A DNA stretch of 64,000 nucleotides. Origin: Brevibacillus brevis (lineage in GTDB: Bacteria > Bacillota > Bacilli > Brevibacillales > Brevibacillaceae). Position 1 is the stretch's first letter, and every line of letters starts with the position of its first letter. This document shows, in pieces, positions 16,997 to 26,237 of this stretch. A model generated the notes under the pieces. That model ran no database searches. It was not told the DNA's origin and saw only the letters and a program-made list of their open reading frames with translations. Both the position numbers and the translations under genes were made by a program. Location: positions 5,872,001-5,936,000 of the forward strand of contig NZ_CP041767.1 of NCBI RefSeq assembly GCF_022026395.1. Reading direction: 5' to 3'.

Positions 16997-18481
16997 TTAT
17001 TCAACAAGCTTCCATACATCGGCTTTCCCTGGCTCTTCGCCCTTGGTCCACCATTTTGCCTCATAAACCTTGTCTTCGTAGTTCACTTGCGCTCCGCCAT
17101 CATACGCTTTGCCGGAATCCCACGACAGTGCGACATCGCTTACCAGCTTCCACGCATCGGAACGGTCTGGCTGTTCACCAGTTACCCACCATTTTGCTAC
17201 GAATTCCAGTCCATCATACAAGACGCGGTCGCCCTGTACATACACAGCAGAGGAATCCCACTCAGCGATTTCACCCGGTACTTCAGGCTTTTTATCCTTT
17301 GTGCTTGCAGCAAAAGGTGCGCTCTCTTCGGAAATATTTCCTGCTGCATCAACTGCCTTGATCGTATACGTATAAGATGTTCCTGCCGTTAATCCTTTAT
17401 CGACAAAGGAAGGCTTATCAACTGTTCCTACATGGGAGCCATCACGGTAAATCTCGTATTTCACCACACCCACATTGTCTCGAGAAGGGCTCCACATGAG
17501 GTCGATTTCTGACTCTGTTGGATGGTGAGTCATGATACCTGCTGGTGCCGTCGGTGCTTCTGTATCCACGATATCTTCTGCTTTTGTGCGAACGGTCAGT
17601 GCTTTGCTAGCCTCAGACTCTTTCCCTTTGCCATCAACAGCCACAACGGTGTAGCTGTAAGCCGTAGCAGGCGTCAAATCTTTGTCCGTGTAAGCTGTTT
17701 CTTTCGTAGATGCGATGAATTTGCCATCGCGATACACATCGTATTGCTTGATTCCCTCAGATGCCACGGATTTTGTCCAGCTAAGGTCAATGCTTGTAGC
17801 TGTTTGCGATACGGAAGTCACATTGCCTGGAACGGTAGGCTTTTCTACGATACCTGTTCCCGTGTTAATCAAATTCACGTCAATTGCCTGGTAGAAAGCC
17901 ATGCCCGTATCAGCAATTTCCCAAACAGCCAAAATAATGTGGTAACCGCTACGATCTGTCGGTACATTGCACGATTGTGTTACCGTGAATGGCGGTCTTT
18001 TCCCTCCGTCCTGAAACGAGCAGAACAGTTCCAAATCCGCTCGGGCAAGCGGCTTGTTAGGATTCCAATCTTTTTTCGTGATGTAATATTTCCACTCCGC
18101 TGTACTATGCGGGGCTGTCAGATTCCAAGTAAACGCATTTTGTCCACCCTGCAAGGTAACCTTTGTCCAGCGATCTGCTGTTTGTGTGTAAAGCTCAGGA
18201 TAGCGGCCTGCACCGGTAAATTCACCATCGGCGGGACCAGATTGCGGGAACCCCCCAATCCCCTCCACACTTTGCGGTTCCCACTGGATTTGACCGCAGC
18301 CTGTGTTTTGCCCCGTCTTACACAAGTAAGAGCGACTCGCTGGGGATTCGATGTACCCGTGAGCCGAAACTTTCTCAGCGAACACGAGCGTAGCTGCGCC
18401 TGCTACCAGCATCATTGCCAGCATGAACAAAAGCGACAGCCCTTTACTGAACAGTTTGTTTCTCAACCCTACGTTATCCAT
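16997..18481 (-). CDS. Chitin-active lytic polysaccharide monooxygenase (AA10) with FnIII and CBM5/12 modules
   Basis: A 494-residue secreted enzyme. The signal peptide ends at VSA, so H41 of HGY becomes the first mature residue and first ligand of the copper histidine brace. The second brace histidine is in TAPHSTAEW. The AA10 domain (41-205) is followed by two fibronectin III domains (about 215-297 and 305-393) and two tandem chitin-binding CBM5/12 modules (about 400-443 and 450-494), each ending in the aromatic AKWW(V/T) pattern. It cleaves crystalline chitin oxidatively outside the cell. AGAGGAGAT precedes the ATG. No chitinase lies next to it. Confidence 0.93.
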   Translation of the reverse strand: MDNVGLRNKLFSKGLSLLFMLAMMLVAGAATLVFAEKVSAHGYIESPASRSYLCKTGQNTGCGQIQWEPQSVEGIGGFPQSGPADGEFTGAGRYPELYTQTADRWTKVTLQGGQNAFTWNLTAPHSTAEWKYYITKKDWNPNKPLARADLELFCSFQDGGKRPPFTVTQSCNVPTDRSGYHIILAVWEIADTGMAFYQAIDVNLINTGTGIVEKPTVPGNVTSVSQTATSIDLSWTKSVASEGIKQYDVYRDGKFIASTKETAYTDKDLTPATAYSYTVVAVDGKGKESEASKALTVRTKAEDIVDTEAPTAPAGIMTHHPTESEIDLMWSPSRDNVGVVKYEIYRDGSHVGTVDKPSFVDKGLTAGTSYTYTIKAVDAAGNISEESAPFAASTKDKKPEVPGEIAEWDSSAVYVQGDRVLYDGLEFVAKWWVTGEQPDRSDAWKLVSDVALSWDSGKAYDGGAQVNYEDKVYEAKWWTKGEEPGKADVWKLVE

Positions 18482-18679
18482 TTATTTATCTCCTCTTTTC
18501 TGGATTAGGATCGAATTCCATGTTACAGAAATTTTTTCCAGTATTACAGATTCTGAATACCTAAACCAAAACCTACCAAATACCCGAATTCCAGTCAGAA
18601 AATAGGGAGATGAATCAGGCGTGTATACCTATGCATGAAAATTTATATGCTTCTTTCGGGACTTTTTGATCAAAAAAAA

Positions 18680-18712
18680 TTGCCTGCCGAAAATAATATT
18701 CTCAGCAGACAA
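18680..18712 (-). terminator. Terminator of the purine salvage operon
   Basis: TTGCCTGC/GCAGACAA forms an imperfect stem just beyond the ade stop; the eight A to its left give the minus-strand T run. Confidence 0.75.
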
Positions 18713-18718
18713 CTTTTA

Positions 18719-20428
18719 TCACATCAAGAGCAACGGAACTATTTTCCCGTCATTTACATCGATCAACCCCAGATCCGTCAGCTTCAAGGCTGGACTGACC
18801 GGTAAGGAATGTGTGCTGATCGACATGATCGGGTTGTAATGATTGTAACCGAGCGACTCCATGGCACGGCGAAGTTGCTCGACTTCCTTTGCAGTCTTTT
18901 CCAATGGTTCCTCTGTCAAAATGCCTCCGACCGGCAAATGAAGGCTCGCGATCACCTTGCCATCCTCTACCACGTAAAAGCCGCCCTGATTGCGGATGAC
19001 TTCATTGGCTGCGACCATCATGTCGTGCGGGTTGTGTCCGACAACCAAGAGATTGTGGTTGTCATGCGAATAGCTGGTGGCTACCGCACCTCGCTTGATC
19101 GTATCGCCGCTGATCAAGCCGTAACCGCGATTCCCGTTTATGCCATAGCGTTCAAAGACGGCGATCAAGCCGTACGGACTCTCCTCCCACAAGAGTTGCC
19201 CTTCCCGTACCTCAGCGATTCCACGGTGATCCTCTGTGAAAGTAGAACCGTTTTGAACGAGCATGACCCGACATGGATAGCGATTATCCGGCACATCTAC
19301 TGTGACGCGGAAGTCTTTCTCTGTCAGTGGCGATAGCTTGATGCTCTCATAAAAATGCGCAGGAAACTGCTTCTCTTTAACTACTTGTCGGTACTCTTCC
19401 TTAGCGTCGTAAGCTTTCTTCCCATTTTTGTAGACGCGTTCGATCTTGAATTCATGCAGATCAGACACCAACAGGAAATCCGCTATTTTGCCGGGAGCAA
19501 CCGCCCCTCGATCCGTCATGTTCATACGTCTGGCTGGAGTAAATGTACTTGCGTAGATCGCACGCTCTGGCTTCATGCCCATTTGAATGGCTTTTTTCAC
19601 GATATGGTTCAAATGTCCACGATTGACCAAGGAATCGGTCATCACATCATCCGTCACAAAGCAAAAATGCTCGGAAACATCCTCTTTGATCAAATAGTCC
19701 ATGACTTCATCCGTCATCGATTTTTCTTGAATCTCCAGAAACATGCCCGCTGCGATTCTCGCTTCCATGCCCTCACGCGTCTGGTGCGTATGATCAGAGT
19801 CCACTCCCGCATAAATGACGCGATGCAGGTCCAAATCAAGCAATTTCGGAACATGTCCCTCGATGACGAGCTTTGGATACGTCTTGCGGATATGCTCCAG
19901 GATGCGATTCGTCTTGCAGTCAGGGTCCTTGATGATGTCTACGTAGTTCATGATTTCGCCGAGGCAAATGATCTCTTCGGATCGCAATAGCTCGTCCATA
20001 TCTGCAATCTCGACAGACCCACCCGTCGTTTCCATTGAGGTAGCTGGTACGGAGCTCGGGATCGCGTACAGCATATCAACGACACAATCACGGCTCGCGC
20101 GAATCATCTCTTTGATCCCTTCGATTCCGAACACATTGGCCATCTCATGCGGCTCCGGTACGATCGTCGTCACTCCGTTTTGAATCAGGCCAAAGGAAAA
20201 CGTCTCCGGCGTCACCATCGTGCTCTCAATATGCAAGTGTATATCGACCAGACCTGGAATCATGTAGCGGCCTTGTCCATCCACGATCTCGGCAGCTTCA
20301 AATGTTTCCGTACTCCGCTCACCGATATAGAAGAATCGTTCATCCAAAACAGCGACGTTTCCTTTGATGAACTTTTTAAAATAGCTGTTAAATACTTGGA
20401 CGTCTTGAATCAACAAATCGACCTTCAC
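18719..20428 (-). CDS. ade: Adenine deaminase
   Basis: A 569-residue amidohydrolase-superfamily enzyme, length as for B. subtilis AdeC. The metal site begins with GLVDIHLHIEST, followed by EPHEMANVFG and GHVPKLL; the C-terminal half carries SHDNHNLLVVG. It converts adenine to hypoxanthine and ammonia. The start is GTG 20428 with AGGAGG 9 bases upstream. It is the last gene of a six-gene unit and would deaminate adenine released by the nucleoside hydrolase encoded upstream. Confidence 0.93.
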   Translation of the reverse strand: MKVDLLIQDVQVFNSYFKKFIKGNVAVLDERFFYIGERSTETFEAAEIVDGQGRYMIPGLVDIHLHIESTMVTPETFSFGLIQNGVTTIVPEPHEMANVFGIEGIKEMIRASRDCVVDMLYAIPSSVPATSMETTGGSVEIADMDELLRSEEIICLGEIMNYVDIIKDPDCKTNRILEHIRKTYPKLVIEGHVPKLLDLDLHRVIYAGVDSDHTHQTREGMEARIAAGMFLEIQEKSMTDEVMDYLIKEDVSEHFCFVTDDVMTDSLVNRGHLNHIVKKAIQMGMKPERAIYASTFTPARRMNMTDRGAVAPGKIADFLLVSDLHEFKIERVYKNGKKAYDAKEEYRQVVKEKQFPAHFYESIKLSPLTEKDFRVTVDVPDNRYPCRVMLVQNGSTFTEDHRGIAEVREGQLLWEESPYGLIAVFERYGINGNRGYGLISGDTIKRGAVATSYSHDNHNLLVVGHNPHDMMVAANEVIRNQGGFYVVEDGKVIASLHLPVGGILTEEPLEKTAKEVEQLRRAMESLGYNHYNPIMSISTHSLPVSPALKLTDLGLIDVNDGKIVPLLLM

Positions 20429-20446
20429 GAAAATAACCTCCTGTCT

Positions 20447-21508
20447 TTAGTCCACGAGTACCACTTTGTCTTTTGGAAACAGCAGATTGACGTTTAGGCC
20501 AGTCTTGTACGGCGTCTCCATCTCTTGATTGACCGTGAAGTCGCCCAGCTCTGTTTCCACGACATATTGATAGCTGCGTCCCAAAAACGTGCTTACCTTT
20601 ACCGTCCCGCGCAAACGGTTCATTCCCGGCTCGACGCCCTCTTCTGTCGTGACGAGAAGGTCATCTGGTCGCATTGCGCATTTTTTGCCGGATGGATTCG
20701 CCGTGCCCGGATTTTTGGACGCGGTAAAATGATGATCACCGACACGCAGGCCGATTTCTCCGTTCTGCTCGGTGCGCTCCGCGAAGTCGATGAAGTTGGT
20801 AAAACCAATAAAGCGAGCGATAAACTCAGTCTTTGGATATTTGAAAATGGTGGCTGGATCGTCGAGCTGTTCGATCACACCCTTGTTCATGATCGCCACC
20901 TGGTCAGAAATGGAGAAGCACTCCTCCTGGTCATGCGATACGTACACAGTCGTAATTCCCAGCTCCTGCTGAATACGACGGATTTCTACGCGCATGTTGA
21001 TCCGCAGGTTGGCATCGAGGTTACTAAGCGGCTCATCGAACAGCAGCAGGTCAGGCTGAATCACCAGTGCTCGCGCAATCGCCACGCGCTGTCTTTGACC
21101 ACCGGACAGCTCCTTCGGGAAACGCTTTTCGTAGCCGCCGAGACTCACGACTTCGAGAATTTGCTGCACCCGGGTCTTTACCTCTGTTTCATTGACCTTG
21201 CGCAGGCGCAAACCAAACGCCACGTTATCGAAAACAGAAAGGTGCGGAAACAGCGCATAGCTCTGGAACACAAACCCGAAGTTGCGTTTGTTTACCGGAA
21301 CACGCGTATAATCTTTTCCTTCAAACATGAATCGTCCATCTTTTGCTTCCAGAAAACCCGCAATCAAACGCAGCGTCGTCGTCTTTCCGCAACCGCTCGG
21401 ACCAAGCAAAGAGATGAGCTGTCCTTTTTCGATATTGAGATTGAAGTTTTGCAATATATATTGATTGTCATAGGCAACCGATACGTTTTCCAGCGTGAGC
21501 AATGCCAT
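20447..21508 (-). CDS. ABC transporter ATP-binding protein (PotA-like)
   Basis: A 353-residue ATPase: Walker A GPSGCGKTT (36-44), signature LSGGQRQRVAIARAL, Walker B LLLFDEP, and a C-terminal TOBE domain typical of PotA/FbpC/CysA importers. It energises import with the two permeases upstream in the operon. By class the transporter resembles spermidine/putrescine systems, but the neighbours (nucleoside hydrolase, adenine deaminase) point to a purine nucleoside or base. The gap to ade is 18 bases and to the permease gene 15 bases. Confidence 0.88.
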   Translation of the reverse strand: MALLTLENVSVAYDNQYILQNFNLNIEKGQLISLLGPSGCGKTTTLRLIAGFLEAKDGRFMFEGKDYTRVPVNKRNFGFVFQSYALFPHLSVFDNVAFGLRLRKVNETEVKTRVQQILEVVSLGGYEKRFPKELSGGQRQRVAIARALVIQPDLLLFDEPLSNLDANLRINMRVEIRRIQQELGITTVYVSHDQEECFSISDQVAIMNKGVIEQLDDPATIFKYPKTEFIARFIGFTNFIDFAERTEQNGEIGLRVGDHHFTASKNPGTANPSGKKCAMRPDDLLVTTEEGVEPGMNRLRGTVKVSTFLGRSYQYVVETELGDFTVNQEMETPYKTGLNVNLLFPKDKVVLVD

Positions 21509-21523
21509 GAGTTGATGCCTCCG

Positions 21524-22312
21524 TTATCGTTTTGTAAAGTAGGAAAGCCCCATCAGACGTTCAATGATGAACATGAGAATAGCCGTAAAAATCATGAGCA
21601 GCACGGAAATCGCGGCGATCGTCGGATCGAAGTTGTTTTCTACGTACGTTAGCATCTGGATCGGTAGCGTGCTTACCCCTGGTCCCGTCATGAAAACAGA
21701 GATATCTACGTTGTTGAACGACTCCAGAAAAGCGATCAGAATCGCAGCAATAATCCCGGAGCGAATATTCGGCAAGACGACTTTGAAAAAGGTTTCGAGA
21801 CGACCTGCCCCAAGGCTTAACGCCGCTTCTTCAATAGCGAAGTCAAAGTTGGACAAGGAAGATGCAATGACGCGAATGATAAACGGAAGCATCAGCACCG
21901 TATGACCGACGAGAAGTCCCGCATAGATCGGCAAATCGTATACGACAATGACGTATTTCAGCATGGCAAAACCCATCACGATACCCGGAATCAGGACAGG
22001 TGAGATGAAAATGCCATTCAAAATGCCCTTGCCGCGAAAATCAAAGCGACTGAGTGCATAAGCTGCCGGAATCCCCAACAAGAGCGCCAAGAGATTTCCC
22101 AGCAAAGAAACGAGCATCGACGTCTTGAACGTCGTCATGAACATCTCTACCTCAAAAATGTTTTCGTACCACCGCCAGGAAAAACCCTCCGGCGGAAACT
22201 TCAAGACGCTCCCCGGCTCAAACGACGTAAAAGAAATGATAATGAGCGGCCCTAGCAAAAACAGAAAGACGAGAGAGGTAAACAGGGCCAACCCGCGATT
22301 TTTCTCCTGCAT
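21524..22312 (-). CDS. ABC transporter permease (PotC-like)
   Basis: A 262-residue inner-membrane permease with six predicted segments and the cytoplasmic EAA loop (EEAALSLGAGRLETFFKVVLP) that contacts the ATPase. It pairs with the 273-residue permease encoded 5 bases upstream. Substrate inferred only from operon context. Confidence 0.87.
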   Translation of the reverse strand: MQEKNRGLALFTSLVFLFLLGPLIIISFTSFEPGSVLKFPPEGFSWRWYENIFEVEMFMTTFKTSMLVSLLGNLLALLLGIPAAYALSRFDFRGKGILNGIFISPVLIPGIVMGFAMLKYVIVVYDLPIYAGLLVGHTVLMLPFIIRVIASSLSNFDFAIEEAALSLGAGRLETFFKVVLPNIRSGIIAAILIAFLESFNNVDISVFMTGPGVSTLPIQMLTYVENNFDPTIAAISVLLMIFTAILMFIIERLMGLSYFTKR

Positions 22313-22317
22313 AGCTT

Positions 22318-23139
22318 CTACCCCTTCGGATTTAATTTCGTCGCCAGCTTGTTCATGAAATAGATGACGACAAATGTTATGACAATCATGATCGTGGCAA
22401 TGACAGATGCCAAATGCCAGTCATTGAGCGTAATCGCATTTTGATACAGAAACGTGGAGATGACCCGCTGTTTTCCACCCAGCAAGGCAGGCGTGGTGTA
22501 GGCGGTCAGGCTTCCGACAAACACGAGAATGCTACCGATGATGAGTCCTGGCACACTAAGTGGCACAATGACCTTCCAGAAGGCCGTCAACTTGGAAGCA
22601 CCCAAGCTTTCCGCCGCCTTCAGCAAATCTGGGTCGATATTTTCCATCACCCCTACCAGCGTAATAATGATCAGCGGCAGGAACAAATGAATCAAACCAA
22701 TCATCATCGCAGTCGGCGTATACAATATTTCCAACGGCTTATCGATGAGCCCGATGGCAAGCAGCGAGCTGTTCAATAAGCCCTTTTTTCCGAGAATAAT
22801 CATCCAAGAGAACGACCGCACGACAGAGCTGGTCAGCAAAGGAAAAATCGCCAATGCCAGCAGGATGCCTTTTTTGCGTGGGCCAAGCTTGGAAATGTAG
22901 TACGCGGCAGGAAAACCGATCAGAACACACGCAATCGTCGTGACCAGACTGACCTGCAACGTTGTCAGCATAATTTTCAGGAAGTACGCGTCGGTAAGAA
23001 ATTGGAGATAGCCTTGGATCGTAAAGCTACCATCCTGATAAAAGGTGGACGCAATCGTCATCACGATCGGAATGACCATGAACAGCGTCAAAAACAGCAC
23101 ACCCGGCAACAGCAATAAATAAAGACCCGTTTTTCTCAT
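22318..23139 (-). CDS. ABC transporter permease (PotB-like)
   Basis: A 273-residue permease with six predicted segments and EAA loop LLKAAESLGASKLTAFWKVI. AGGAG precedes the ATG. It should form the channel heterodimer with the following permease. Confidence 0.87.
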   Translation of the reverse strand: MRKTGLYLLLLPGVLFLTLFMVIPIVMTIASTFYQDGSFTIQGYLQFLTDAYFLKIMLTTLQVSLVTTIACVLIGFPAAYYISKLGPRKKGILLALAIFPLLTSSVVRSFSWMIILGKKGLLNSSLLAIGLIDKPLEILYTPTAMMIGLIHLFLPLIIITLVGVMENIDPDLLKAAESLGASKLTAFWKVIVPLSVPGLIIGSILVFVGSLTAYTTPALLGGKQRVISTFLYQNAITLNDWHLASVIATIMIVITFVVIYFMNKLATKLNPKG

Positions 23140-23165
23140 CTGATTAACTCCTGTTCACGGTATCG

Positions 23166-24095
23166 TCAGGCTTTCAATGCGCCGAGAAAACGCGCAAAGA
23201 ACGCATCTGCATCTACGTCCAGACAGACGTTTATGTTCGGTTCTTTTTTCAGGCGGTTTTGAAAGTCGCAAACCGTTTGCCCATCACACAGCTCACTTCT
23301 CGTTTCGATATCTACATATAACTTCTGCGTCTTCACCAGCTTCGGATCGAGTGCGACTGCGACAGCCAATGGATCATGCATGGCGCACGCATAAATGCCA
23401 TTTCGTTGAAAATAACGATGGAGGTAATCAGACGTACTCTGTCTCACGTACTCGCCCATCGGTGTATCTCCCAGCTCGCGAATATGCTCCTCGTTCAGCA
23501 GCACTCTTCGCGTCACATCCAGTCCAACCATCGTCAATTGCGGGAATCCGGCATGAAATACGACCTTCGCTGCCTCTGGATCGACGTACATGTTGTACTC
23601 CGCAACTGGCGTCACATTGCCATGCTCGTGGACAACCCCACCCATGAAAATGACTTCCTTGACGTGTTGAACAAGCTCCGGGCATTTTTTCACCGCCAAA
23701 GCCAAATTGGTCAGCGGCCCCGTCATGATGAGCGTAATCTCGCCGGATTGAGCAAGTACGTTTTCCACGATGAAATCAGGGCCAAAGCCAGCTGTCGGTT
23801 CCTTGTAAATCGGAACTCCGGCAAGGGCTCCTCCCAAACCATCCTCACCATGTACGGCATGCTCGAAAAACAACGGTCGCAGCAGCGGTTCAGATGCTCC
23901 ACAGACAACAGGGATTTGCTCGCCGACTTGCAAGAAATCGAGAATTTTGCACGTGTTTTCTGTTGCTTTTCGCAACGACACGTTGCCATTCACCGTAGTA
24001 ATGCCAACCAGATCGAATTGCCCGCTCTTCACAGCGAGAATAATGCCAAGCGCATCATCAATCCCCGTATCCACGTCAAGAATGATCTTTTGCAC
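23166..24095 (-). CDS. Nucleoside hydrolase (IUNH family)
   Basis: A 309-residue inosine-uridine-preferring nucleoside hydrolase homologue. The calcium-binding motif DVDTGIDDA (D7-A15) is complete, and the second-half motif is AMHDPLAVAVALDP with the active-site histidine. The family splits ribonucleosides into base and ribose in the cytosol. The start is GTG 24095 behind GAGGAGG. Its position between the binding protein and the permeases suggests that imported nucleosides are its substrate. Confidence 0.9.
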   Translation of the reverse strand: MQKIILDVDTGIDDALGIILAVKSGQFDLVGITTVNGNVSLRKATENTCKILDFLQVGEQIPVVCGASEPLLRPLFFEHAVHGEDGLGGALAGVPIYKEPTAGFGPDFIVENVLAQSGEITLIMTGPLTNLALAVKKCPELVQHVKEVIFMGGVVHEHGNVTPVAEYNMYVDPEAAKVVFHAGFPQLTMVGLDVTRRVLLNEEHIRELGDTPMGEYVRQSTSDYLHRYFQRNGIYACAMHDPLAVAVALDPKLVKTQKLYVDIETRSELCDGQTVCDFQNRLKKEPNINVCLDVDADAFFARFLGALKA

Positions 24096-24194
24096 GAGTG
24101 GTCCTCCTCACGTTCATTCCTCATAAGAAAACTTCTATCGAAGCCAATTCAACGTGGAGCGACCGCATTTTAGCGGAATGTTTACATGCGCTCC

Positions 24195-24215
24195 GGAATT
24201 TATTTTATAAATTCC
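24195..24215. other. Intercistronic hairpin
   Basis: A perfect 9-bp palindrome GGAATTTAT-TTT-ATAAATTCC lies between the binding-protein gene and the nucleoside hydrolase gene. It has no T run and may protect or process the mRNA. Confidence 0.5.
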
Positions 24216-24230
24216 TATACGTTGAAAAAC

Positions 24231-24261
24231 GAGGGTATATCCGAAAATTGTCTATACCCTC
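24231..24261 (-). terminator. Partial terminator inside the purine operon
   Basis: A 9-bp stem GAGGGTATA/TATACCCTC is followed on the minus strand by GTTTTTC. It comes right after the binding-protein gene, a common way of making more binding protein than membrane components. Confidence 0.7.
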
Positions 24262-24284
24262 GCCCTTTGTTTTTCTATCGTTCG

Positions 24285-25358
24285 TTATTGCGTGATTTCA
24301 CGATTCCAACGGTCAATCCATGCTTTGGAGTGCTCGTTCACGAATTTCATATCCAGCATTTTCAGCTTGCTTACGGTTGCTTCCCCGTACGTTACGCCTT
24401 TTGCTTCTTCTTCTGTCAGTTGAACGGTCTTATTTACAGGGGAATCGATTTTCGCTTTTGCTGTTTTCTCCTGAACTTCCTTGCTCAGCTGGTAGTTGAT
24501 GAAGTCTTCTGCGAGTGCTTTGTTTTTCGAGCCTTTTACGATGTTAACCGTATTCATGACTGCATATCCGCCGCTTGCAGGTTGTACGAAAACAGCTTCT
24601 GGAACAGCGGCTTTGATGTCTTTGAAGTACATTTCCATAATCGGTCCTACGCCGATTTCTTCTTGTCCAAACATGTTCACGTATTCGGAAGTCTTATCGT
24701 AGAACTTCACGACACTTTTGTTGACTTCTTTCATTTTCGCGAAGGCTTGATCCTCGTTGAATTCCTTGCTGCCCGCGACCGCAGAAGCACTGTCGAGAAC
24801 CATCGGGCCTGTCGTGGAAGTAATGCTTGGCAGTGTCAGCTTGCCTGTCAGCTCAGGGTTCCACAGATCTTTCCAATCTTTGATTTCGGTTTTTACGAGC
24901 TTTGGATTGTAGGCAATCCCGAATTGGCCAATCGTGTAAGCTGGACCGTATTCCTCGCCCAGTGGTGCTTTGGCGATGTCGTAGATTTGATCCAGGTTCG
25001 GGATTCGGCTGCGGTCGATTTTTTCAAATGCGCCACTCTCAATCCCTTGCTGTGCATAGTAGTCAGAGAGGTAGATCAAGTCTACATCGGAGCTTCCTTG
25101 GCGAATTTTGTTCAGACGCTCTGCGTTGTTCCCGATTTCCAGCACGATTTTCACGTTATGTTCTTTTTCAAACGGCTCATATACTTCTTTGCGGAAAAAG
25201 TCTTCGGAGAAGCCCCATGTGGAGATAACCAGCTTTTGTGGCTCGCCCTTGGCTTCGCCGCCAGCTCCTCCCGCTTGTGGTTGATCATTGCTGCCACAGC
25301 CAGCGAGAGCCAGTGACATCATAGAGAAAGACAGGATTCCAGCAAGTAATTTTTTCAT
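24285..25358 (-). CDS. ABC transporter substrate-binding lipoprotein (PotD-like class)
   Basis: A 357-residue extracellular binding protein. The N-terminus is a lipoprotein signal with lipobox LALAGC, then a Gly/Gln-rich linker, then a periplasmic-binding fold of the spermidine/putrescine/Fe3+ class (ISTWGFSEDFFRKEVYEPFE at the start of the domain). ATG 25358 is preferred over an upstream in-frame ATG because GGAGGAGA lies 7 bases before it. It is the first gene of the six-gene purine unit. The ligand is inferred to be a nucleoside or base from context; a polyamine is the main alternative. Confidence 0.85.
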   Translation of the reverse strand: MKKLLAGILSFSMMSLALAGCGSNDQPQAGGAGGEAKGEPQKLVISTWGFSEDFFRKEVYEPFEKEHNVKIVLEIGNNAERLNKIRQGSSDVDLIYLSDYYAQQGIESGAFEKIDRSRIPNLDQIYDIAKAPLGEEYGPAYTIGQFGIAYNPKLVKTEIKDWKDLWNPELTGKLTLPSITSTTGPMVLDSASAVAGSKEFNEDQAFAKMKEVNKSVVKFYDKTSEYVNMFGQEEIGVGPIMEMYFKDIKAAVPEAVFVQPASGGYAVMNTVNIVKGSKNKALAEDFINYQLSKEVQEKTAKAKIDSPVNKTVQLTEEEAKGVTYGEATVSKLKMLDMKFVNEHSKAWIDRWNREITQ

Positions 25359-25416
25359 CGTAATTCTCCTCCAGTTGGGTTCAATTGATGACAAAATATG
25401 GTGATACAATAAAAAG

Positions 25417-25463
25417 AAAAGTACCCTTGATTAGAACGTATCATTCTAAACAAGAGCACTTTT
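25417..25463 (-). terminator. Terminator/attenuator in the leader of the purine operon
   Basis: A 20-bp imperfect stem (17 of 20 plus G-U) is followed on the minus strand by CTTTTT, about 55 bases before the binding-protein start. Little room remains for a promoter after it. An upstream segment CACTTCTCTT can pair 9 of 10 with AAGAAAAGTG, which contains the start of the terminator arm, so an alternative antiterminator fold is possible. It could also be the terminator of the DUF2294-like gene. Confidence 0.6.
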
Positions 25464-25554
25464 CTTCGTAAACAAAGAGAAGTGACACCCGTTTTACGCA
25501 AAGTCTACGGTCTCCCCTTAAGATAGATCAAAAGAGAAAATCCGAACGATTGCG

Positions 25555-25911
25555 TCAGGTATTCAGTTCTGATTCAGCTAAAATAACATTCGTGATCGCC
25601 CACTGCGTAGGCGCATCATAGTCCCTCAGCACGGCTTCCAACGGCAACCCCATCTCTTCTTCCAGTCGTTCTCTCAGTTTCTTCTTATAAAGAAGGGACA
25701 TGCGAAAATCGACTTCGAGCTTGAGGGCCGGCGCTTCTCCTTCCAACGCTTGTGAGCGCGGAGAGCGACGATGCTTGGCTTGGAACGTAATCATCTGGTT
25801 TTCAATCGTGACTCGGAGCAAAGTCGTTCCAAATCCGAACAACTCTTTTGCTATCTCATTATAGATGGCAGACAGCTTTTTTCTGGTTTCATTGGAGTCC
25901 ACGAGAGTCAT
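25555..25911 (-). CDS. DUF2294-like small protein
   Basis: About 118 residues, soluble, mixed alpha/beta, with a charged C-terminal half. The pattern of an N-terminal helix, a GFGTTLLRVTIENQMITF strand pair and a C-terminal DYDAPTQWAITNVIL segment resembles DUF2294 (YbcI type), but I am not certain. ATG 25911 is chosen because AGGTGAT lies just before it; ATG 25944 is in frame but has a weak site. No function is known. Confidence 0.6.
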   Translation of the reverse strand: MTLVDSNETRKKLSAIYNEIAKELFGFGTTLLRVTIENQMITFQAKHRRSPRSQALEGEAPALKLEVDFRMSLLYKKKLRERLEEEMGLPLEAVLRDYDAPTQWAITNVILAESELNT

Positions 25912-25944
25912 GTCATCACCTGCGATAGCTGGCATAGAGTTCAT

Positions 25945-26172
25945 TCGCTCTCATTATACAAATGATTTCCCGATTCTTCAATAGAATATTCGTATTTAGA
26001 TCAATTTCATATAATTGCGTGAATTGATCTACCGGGATTTACCGGACAGGGGACTATGCGATACCTTCTGCCCCTCCCCCCTTTCAGGGTGGGCAGTTCT
26101 CTCGTGGTCTGTCAGAAAATTAAATTTCAGATTTTTCTATCCCCACTTGGAGGCGAGTACAACGCCAAAAAA
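25945..26172. other. Gene-free stretch
   Basis: It holds one GC-rich hairpin (CTGCCCCTCC... GGGTGGGCAG, about 26068-26097) of unknown meaning and no credible gene. Confidence 0.4.
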
Positions 26173-26215
26173 AACATCGCGATTCACCATAAACAGTGAA
26201 CCGAGATGTTTTTTC
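26173..26215. terminator. Terminator after the 168-residue secreted protein gene
   Basis: AACATCGCGATTCAC and GTGAACCGAGATGTT pair in 13 of 15 positions; T runs occur on both strands. Confidence 0.8.
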
Positions 26216-26237
26216 GTTTTTGGTATTTTGTTATGTG

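Noticed and set aside
20525..21652. 375-codon plus-strand frame
   Set aside because: Antisense to the ABC ATPase gene; shadow.
24186..25316. 376-codon plus-strand frame
   Set aside because: Antisense to the binding-protein gene; Phe/Cys-rich composition typical of shadow frames.
25410..25554. Classical purine riboswitch before the purine operon
   Set aside because: The conserved loops and three-way junction of the purine aptamer are not found.
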